27,353 nucleotides of DNA from a virus: positions 9,745-37,097 of IMG/VR virus record IMGVR_UViG_3300001472_000052; one strand, given 5' to 3'. Under the pieces are notes generated by a model that saw nothing but the letters and a program-made list of their open reading frames with translations, was not told the DNA's origin and did no database searches. A program made the translations under genes and the position numbers. Shown here piece by piece: positions 20,050 to 24,635 of the stretch (the first letter of the stretch is position 1; each line of letters opens with the position of its first letter).

Positions 20050-22043
20050 AGAAACACTGGGTAATGGATTATGAGACTTTATCTAATTGTTTTACGGCTG
20101 TATTTGAACACTATAAGACACAAGAAACAAAAGTGTTTGTAATACATGATCTACAAAATGATTTAGATAAGTTTATAGAATTCCTAAATGAAAATATAAA
20201 TAAAAAAGAGTGGCATATATCCTATAATGGATTAGCATTTGATGGTCAAGTCACTCACTATATATTAGATAATTATAAACAATGGGATGCCAACCTAAGT
20301 GGTTGTGATGTAGCATGTATTATTTACAATTATGCACAGCATTGTATAGAAAAGTCTAATGCAAAAGAGTTTAGTGATTATCCACAATGGAAAATGAAAA
20401 TAGGTCAGATAGATTTATTTAAATTACATCATTGGGACAACCCGGCTAAACGTTCAAGCCTTAAGTGGATTCAGTATAGTATGGACTGGCAAAATATTTT
20501 AGATATGCCTATCCATCATGAAACGGAAATAACTACACAAGAGCAGATCAATACTATATTAGAGTACTGTATAAATGATGTTAAGTCAACTAAAGAAATC
20601 TTTAACAGATCAAAGTCACAGATTAAACTAAGGAAAGAACTTACAGACACGTATGGTATTAATCTATATAGTGCATCAGAACCAAGAATAAGTAAAGAGT
20701 TATTTGGGTATTATCTAACTCAGAAGTTAAATATACCTAAACGTAACCTTAGAGAGATGAGAACTCATAGAGGTAGTATTAAGATCTCTGATATAATATT
20801 ACCATACATCTCATTTACATCTCCGGAGTTTAAATTATTACATGATAGGTTTAAATCTTTAGAGGTTGACGCAGGTAATTTAAAAGGAAGTTTTAAATAT
20901 AGCATTAACTATAAGGATGTAAAGACAGATTTTGGTACAGGTGGTGTACACGGTGCAGCTAAGAAAGGAATTTATGAAAGTAATGAGGATATGGTAATTA
21001 TGTCTTCGGATGTAACAAGTTATTATCCTAACCTTGCTATTAGAAATAAATTTTCACCGGGTCATTTCCCAGTAGATGAATTCTGTGATCAGTATGAGTG
21101 GTTCTTTAATGAAAGAAAGAAGATACCTAAGAGCAATCCTATGAACTATGTATATAAGATTATACTTAATTCTACATTTGGCCTTAGCAATGATGTGAAT
21201 AGCTTCTTCTATGATCCTGAGTTGTTTTGTAAGATTACAATTAACGGTCAATTAAGTTTGATGATGTTGTATGAACAAATAATGGAAAGGATACCAGGTG
21301 CTATTGCATTGTTACAGAATACAGATGGTGTTGAGACTATAATACCAAGGGAACATATGGATTTATACATGGAAATATGTAAAGAATGGGAAGACACTAC
21401 CAATCTTAACCTTGAACATGATGAATATCAAAAGCTTGTTCTATCTGATGTAAATAATTATATAGGAGTAAATAACTATATAGATGTTGACATAACTAAA
21501 TTTAGAGATATAAAGCAAAAACAACCTCACTATCTATTTAAGGTAGAGAATGATAAGTTTAGCTTTGCTCCGGTTAAGTTAAAAGGTAGATTTGATTTTC
21601 ATAATCTTCAAATGCATAAAAACAAATCCAAATTAGTTATACCCAAAGCTATATATGCCTATTTTGTTAATGATATATTGCCTGCAGATTATCTAGATAG
21701 TAATAAAAATATACTAGATTACTGTATAGGTGGTAAATCTAAAGGTAAATGGGCCCAGGTAGCAAGGTATATACAGAATGGTGCTTTTAAAGAAGACTCT
21801 CTACAAAAGATTAATAGATACTATATATCTAATAATGGGGTAAAGATTTTAAAAGTAAATAAAGATGATGGTAGAGAAATACAACTAGAAGCAGGACGTT
21901 GGGTGCAAACTTTATTCAATGATATGAAAGTAGAACCAAAGTGGGAAACTTATGATATCAATAAAGGTTATTATTTGCAAGCAATTGAGTCTGAGATAGA
22001 TAGTATTTTAACTGTTTCATCTAATCAATTAAAATTATTTTAA
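20046..22043 (+). CDS. B-family DNA polymerase with 3'-5' exonuclease
   Basis: The replicative polymerase. In 665 residues the exonuclease comes first: DYE (8-10), SYNGLAFDG and YCINDVK with Asp178. The palm motifs follow: A is DVTSYYP with Asp322, B is KIILNSTFG (371-379), and C is QNTDGVE with Asp427. Motif C usually reads DTD; here the first Asp is Asn (425), as in some phage relatives. Motifs A and B are only about 50 residues apart, so the fingers region is short. The total is below the usual 750-900 residues, suggesting a compact enzyme. It is coupled to a small basic gene upstream. Protein priming cannot be judged from the sequence; no terminal-protein gene is obvious. Confidence 0.93.
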   Translation: MKKHWVMDYETLSNCFTAVFEHYKTQETKVFVIHDLQNDLDKFIEFLNENINKKEWHISYNGLAFDGQVTHYILDNYKQWDANLSGCDVACIIYNYAQHCIEKSNAKEFSDYPQWKMKIGQIDLFKLHHWDNPAKRSSLKWIQYSMDWQNILDMPIHHETEITTQEQINTILEYCINDVKSTKEIFNRSKSQIKLRKELTDTYGINLYSASEPRISKELFGYYLTQKLNIPKRNLREMRTHRGSIKISDIILPYISFTSPEFKLLHDRFKSLEVDAGNLKGSFKYSINYKDVKTDFGTGGVHGAAKKGIYESNEDMVIMSSDVTSYYPNLAIRNKFSPGHFPVDEFCDQYEWFFNERKKIPKSNPMNYVYKIILNSTFGLSNDVNSFFYDPELFCKITINGQLSLMMLYEQIMERIPGAIALLQNTDGVETIIPREHMDLYMEICKEWEDTTNLNLEHDEYQKLVLSDVNNYIGVNNYIDVDITKFRDIKQKQPHYLFKVENDKFSFAPVKLKGRFDFHNLQMHKNKSKLVIPKAIYAYFVNDILPADYLDSNKNILDYCIGGKSKGKWAQVARYIQNGAFKEDSLQKINRYYISNNGVKILKVNKDDGREIQLEAGRWVQTLFNDMKVEPKWETYDINKGYYLQAIESEIDSILTVSSNQLKLF

Positions 22044-22044
22044 A

Positions 22045-22203
22045 ATGATCAAGTACAATGTATATTTCATTCCTTGGGATAAGATATTAAGTAAGGACCC
22101 GCAATACCACAAACAGTGGATGCTGGTTCTTGCTGATAATCCAGGTGAAGCTAAAGAGTATGGAAAAAAAGAAGGCCTTGTAACAGAAGTTTCTTTGTTA
22201 TAA
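22045..22203 (+). CDS. Small hypothetical protein, 52 aa
   Basis: An ATG one base after the polymerase stop opens a 52-codon frame ending at TAA 22201-22203. The product is soluble and looks folded: an N-terminal strand (YNVYFIPWDKIL), a helix with HKQWMLVLADNPGEAKEYGKK, and a final strand. The spacing to the polymerase gene and the balanced composition suggest a real gene. No family is recognised. A promoter candidate follows at once. Confidence 0.62.
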   Translation: MIKYNVYFIPWDKILSKDPQYHKQWMLVLADNPGEAKEYGKKEGLVTEVSLL

Positions 22204-22235
22204 TTTGCTGAGTCAAAAAGAATTACTATATTTAC
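22204..22235 (+). promoter_or_regulatory. Putative Bacteroidota-type promoter for the DUF932-like gene
   Basis: TTTGC (22204-22208) and TATATTTAC (22227-22235) are 23 bases apart start to start, matching the pair at 7467-7498. The downstream box is one base off TAnnTTTG. The predicted start near 22241 leaves about 14 bases before ATG 22255. The gap 22204-22254 contains nothing else. Confidence 0.5.
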
Positions 22236-22254
22236 ACTAAATAAGTTTATAATT

Positions 22255-23133
22255 ATGGGATACATTAAACCAAAAGAAGTTACTAGATCATATCTAGAAA
22301 CTCAACCTTTACCAGTACATGGTAAATCTTACACAGTTATCTCTCACAAAGAGGTGATAGATAATGCAATGAGTCTACTCAATACAAGTGGATTCTCTAT
22401 AATAAAAGAAGTCTATAGATCTAATATGAATGCTAATGTAGCACAGGGGATCTATTATTTAAGACCAAAGAACCCAGATAATACTGCTATGAAAGAAGAA
22501 GAGCTGGGGATGATGTTTGCTTGGACAAACTCATATGATAAATCAACAAGATTCCAGTGTAGCGTTGGTGCATATGTAAAAGTATGTGGTAATGGTATGG
22601 TAGCAGGAGATATGATGAACTATAATAGGAAACATACTGGTACTGCCAATATGGATACTAAAGTGCATATGTCTGACCAAATCAAAAGTGCTGAAAAGTA
22701 CTATAGTAGATTAATTGCTGATAAAGAATATCTGAAGACTATTACTTTAGATTGTAAAGAGCAGTCTGAACTTGTAGGTAGATTATTTATTGATGAAGAT
22801 CTATTAGACACACAACAAGTATCTATGACTAAGAAGGAGATGGATAAACCATCTTTTGATTATGGAGTTAATACTAACAGTGCATGGTCATTTTATAATC
22901 ATATTACGCATGCATTAAAGAAAGCTCACCCACGGGACTGGTTGAATGATCAACAGAACTTTCATGATTTTATTACATCAGAGTTAATTAATAAAAATTT
23001 ATACGGTAACTTAGAATTAAATAATGACCCTAACTTAATTGACATAACAATGGAAGACAGTGTTGACATTGTTATAGATGAAGATATTACTGATAAAAGA
23101 CTTATTCATGAAATGTATATGGGCAGGATATGA
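22255..23133 (+). CDS. DUF932-like phage/plasmid protein
   Basis: A 292-residue protein with the features of the DUF932 phage/plasmid family: an early SYTVISHKEVIDNAM segment, a central strand pair ending in SVGAYVKVCGNGMV (about 103-116), then NRKHTGTANMD. C-N-G-M-V followed by a H-T-G motif is typical of the group. The family is common in phages and plasmids near replication genes but has no settled function. The gene has its own promoter candidate. Its last 4 bases overlap the next microprotein. The acidic C-terminal part (about 245-285) is unusually rich in Asp, Glu and Ile. Confidence 0.75.
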   Translation: MGYIKPKEVTRSYLETQPLPVHGKSYTVISHKEVIDNAMSLLNTSGFSIIKEVYRSNMNANVAQGIYYLRPKNPDNTAMKEEELGMMFAWTNSYDKSTRFQCSVGAYVKVCGNGMVAGDMMNYNRKHTGTANMDTKVHMSDQIKSAEKYYSRLIADKEYLKTITLDCKEQSELVGRLFIDEDLLDTQQVSMTKKEMDKPSFDYGVNTNSAWSFYNHITHALKKAHPRDWLNDQQNFHDFITSELINKNLYGNLELNNDPNLIDITMEDSVDIVIDEDITDKRLIHEMYMGRI

Positions 23134-23213
23134 GTAACAATGAAGTAATAGTAGTTACGGTATTAGTGATCTTAGTAGGTTATCTAATATTTTATAAAAA
23201 GTTAGGTGAATAG
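23130..23213 (+). CDS. Membrane microprotein, 27 aa
   Basis: ATG 23130 overlaps the DUF932-like stop (ATGA) and the frame ends at TAG 23211-23213. It has five polar residues, then a hydrophobic run (VIVVTVLVILVGYLIFY), then KKLGE. This is a single-span protein of the smallest size. The overlap start and the membrane pattern are the only evidence. A hairpin with 15 paired positions begins seven bases after its stop. Confidence 0.5.
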   Translation: MSNNEVIVVTVLVILVGYLIFYKKLGE

Positions 23214-23219
23214 ATAAAG

Positions 23220-23300
23220 GGAGGCCAAGCCAACCACACAAATGGGCGTATTGCCAAATTAATAATTATTAAATGTTTTTTAGCTTTTGTGTGGGCCTCC
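23220..23300 (+). promoter_or_regulatory. Long bulged stem-loop, candidate structured RNA
   Basis: GGAGGCC (23220-23226) pairs with GGCCTCC (23294-23300), and CACACAAA (23235-23242) pairs with TTTGTGTG (23286-23293). An 8-base bulge (23227-23234) lies on the left side only. The loop of 43 bases contains a small GGC/GCC hairpin and the palindrome-like AATTAATAATTATTAA. The structure is far more G+C-rich than its surroundings. It lacks a U-tract. It ends 14 bases before ATG 23315, so it could control that gene, stabilise the upstream transcript or be a small RNA. Confidence 0.65.
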
Positions 23301-23314
23301 TGCACCTAATATAT

Positions 23315-23536
23315 ATGGACTGGAGTAAAACACACATGACTGAACCAGAAGAAAGAGCTAAAAGTATATATAATTCACTTGGACCAATAGAAGGGCATAT
23401 ACATATCCTACAGTTGCAGTGGTGCTCTGATGAAATAAAAAATAAATTACTAATAAATTACTGGATGGAAGTAATGGGTTTATTTAAAGAAATAAAATCA
23501 AAAGATGACAAATCTATAAGAGATTGGCTGGCATGA
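23315..23536 (+). CDS. Hypothetical protein, 73 aa
   Basis: The longer frame from 23273 begins inside the hairpin loop, so I start at ATG 23315; ATG 23336 is a second option. The product is helical and charged, with TEPEERAKSIYNSLGPIEG and a Trp-containing helix. No motif is recognised. The stop overlaps the start of the next membrane protein (ATGA), linking the two. It is the first gene after the bulged hairpin. Confidence 0.6.
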   Translation: MDWSKTHMTEPEERAKSIYNSLGPIEGHIHILQLQWCSDEIKNKLLINYWMEVMGLFKEIKSKDDKSIRDWLA

Positions 23537-23724
23537 AAAAATTCATAGAGTTTGCATTAATATGGTACAGTCAGCAAATGGCTATACCGTTTTGGATCGT
23601 TGGACATATACATCTAAGCGTAAATATATATAAAGATATACATGAGGTTATAATTAGTCTGGGTCTCAACTTACTCGTACTAACCGGATTCTTAATAGAC
23701 TACCATAAAAATAAAGACAAATGA
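23533..23724 (+). CDS. Small membrane protein, 63 aa
   Basis: I use ATG 23533, which overlaps the upstream stop, instead of the TTG at 23524. Hydrophobic segments at about residues 6-27 (ALIWYSQQMAIPFWIVGHI) and 38-55 (VIISLGLNLLVLTGFLI) suggest two spans and short polar ends. Phage proteins of this kind can be holin-like, but the usual lysis neighbours are absent. The stop overlaps the next ATG. Confidence 0.62.
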   Translation: MKKFIEFALIWYSQQMAIPFWIVGHIHLSVNIYKDIHEVIISLGLNLLVLTGFLIDYHKNKDK

Positions 23725-23933
23725 CAAGAAAAGAAAAAAGAGAATTAGAAAGATATGCTAAGGCAGGTATAAACTTTATACCTTGTAGTGAAGATAGCCA
23801 AACATACAATTGGCAAAGAACACATAGAAAAGCAACATTAGGTGCTGCAGATGGACCGTGTGGTGCTTATGAAGTTAGAAAGATAGAAGATGTTATGAGT
23901 GAAAGAAGAAAAAATAAAAAGAAAAAAAGATGA
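23721..23933 (+). CDS. Basic hypothetical protein, 70 aa
   Basis: A soluble protein with a basic helical N-terminus (MTRKEKRELERYAKAG), a middle with two Cys (residues 22 and 47) and aromatic residues, and a very Lys-rich end (RRKNKKKKR). It is probably nucleic-acid-binding from charge alone. Both ends overlap neighbours by four bases, so translation is coupled across four genes (23315-24346). No family is recognised. Confidence 0.62.
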   Translation: MTRKEKRELERYAKAGINFIPCSEDSQTYNWQRTHRKATLGAADGPCGAYEVRKIEDVMSERRKNKKKKR

Positions 23934-24346
23934 ATGCAAAAGATAGAAAACAAAGACCAGTTTTTACTGGCGTATTAAAATATTTTCCTGATGCTATCAA
24001 AGAAATAGCTAATGTATCGTTACAGGGGAACATACAACACCATCCTGATAAGCCTTTACATTGGGACCGTACTAAATCAAATGATGACTTAGATGCTTTA
24101 GCCAGACACCTTATAGATGCTGGAAGTATTGATGAAGATGGAATTCGTCATACAGCAAAAGTAGCTTGGAGAGCATTAGCGTGTTTACAGAAAGAACTTG
24201 AACTTGAAAAGAAAAAAGGTCTTGTAGCTGCTGTTGAACAATATAATAGAAATCGTGATGTAAAAGATCAGATAAAATCTATTGAACAATTACCTATAGA
24301 TATTATAAGTGGAACTGAATCAGCTTATGTAGATGGAGGGGTATGA
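23930..24346 (+). CDS. DUF5664-like protein (dATP/dGTP diphosphohydrolase N-terminal family)
   Basis: A 138-residue protein with the marks of this family: TGVLKYFPDAIKEIANVS, then GNIQHHPDKPLHWDRTKS, then DALARHL and AKVAWRALACLQKELE. The same N-terminal domain occurs in MazG-like dATP/dGTP pyrophosphohydrolases of phages with 2-aminoadenine DNA, but it is also widespread in ordinary phages with no known role. The catalytic EExxE-type helices of MazG are not evident, so activity is uncertain. It ends the rightward gene set. Its last 22 bases overlap the opposing 40-residue gene. Confidence 0.75.
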   Translation: MNAKDRKQRPVFTGVLKYFPDAIKEIANVSLQGNIQHHPDKPLHWDRTKSNDDLDALARHLIDAGSIDEDGIRHTAKVAWRALACLQKELELEKKKGLVAAVEQYNRNRDVKDQIKSIEQLPIDIISGTESAYVDGGV

Positions 24347-24447
24347 ACTTCTTTTAATTTTTCTTTTAACCATTCATAGTCTGGATGATCTCTCGTAGCT
24401 AGTAATCTAAAAGATATTTCATCTGCTAGTTTTTGTAATTCATCCAT
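24325..24447 (-). CDS. Short hypothetical protein, 40 aa
   Basis: A leftward frame from ATG at 24447 to TAA at 24325, seven bases after the previous leftward stop. The product is one amphipathic helix pair (MDELQKLADEISFRLLATRD, then EWLKEKLKEV), acidic and soluble. It is the last gene of the leftward unit and overlaps the convergent rightward gene by 22 bases. Function is unknown. It is a modest call because of its length. Confidence 0.45.
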   Translation of the reverse strand: MDELQKLADEISFRLLATRDHPDYEWLKEKLKEVHTPPST

Positions 24448-24453
24448 AAAGAA

Positions 24454-24633
24454 TTATTTACTTTCAAAGTTTCCAGATAGTATACCATACATATTACTTG
24501 TAGAGGTAGCACCTCCAGAATCAAAACCACCTTTACCAGTTGATTGATTAGTAACCACTGACCCAACAGGTTTAGGCTTAGGACTGTAAGGGCTCATAGG
24601 ACTAGTAGCGTTATTTGTTTTTTGTTTACTCAT
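24454..24633 (-). CDS. Ser/Pro/Gly-rich small protein, 59 aa
   Basis: The leftward ATG at 24633 lies two bases after the adhesin stop. The product is low in complexity, rich in Ser, Thr, Asn, Pro and Gly (for example ATSPMSPYSPKPKPVGS), with no membrane segment and no Cys. It looks disordered, as do small virion-associated or scaffold-like phage proteins. Position directly behind a tail-fibre gene suggests a tail or assembly role, by inference only. Confidence 0.55.
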   Translation of the reverse strand: MSKQKTNNATSPMSPYSPKPKPVGSVVTNQSTGKGGFDSGGATSTSNMYGILSGNFESK

Positions 24634-24635
24634 AA

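Noticed and set aside
20378-20386. Perfect DnaA box TTATCCACA
   Set aside because: It is a single copy within the polymerase coding sequence, with no cluster or AT-rich unwinding region around it; one match is expected by chance at this scale.
23273-23314. Earlier start for the 73-residue gene, inside the hairpin loop
   Set aside because: The extra residues are hydrophobic and unlike the rest, and they are encoded by the right arm of the stem-loop.
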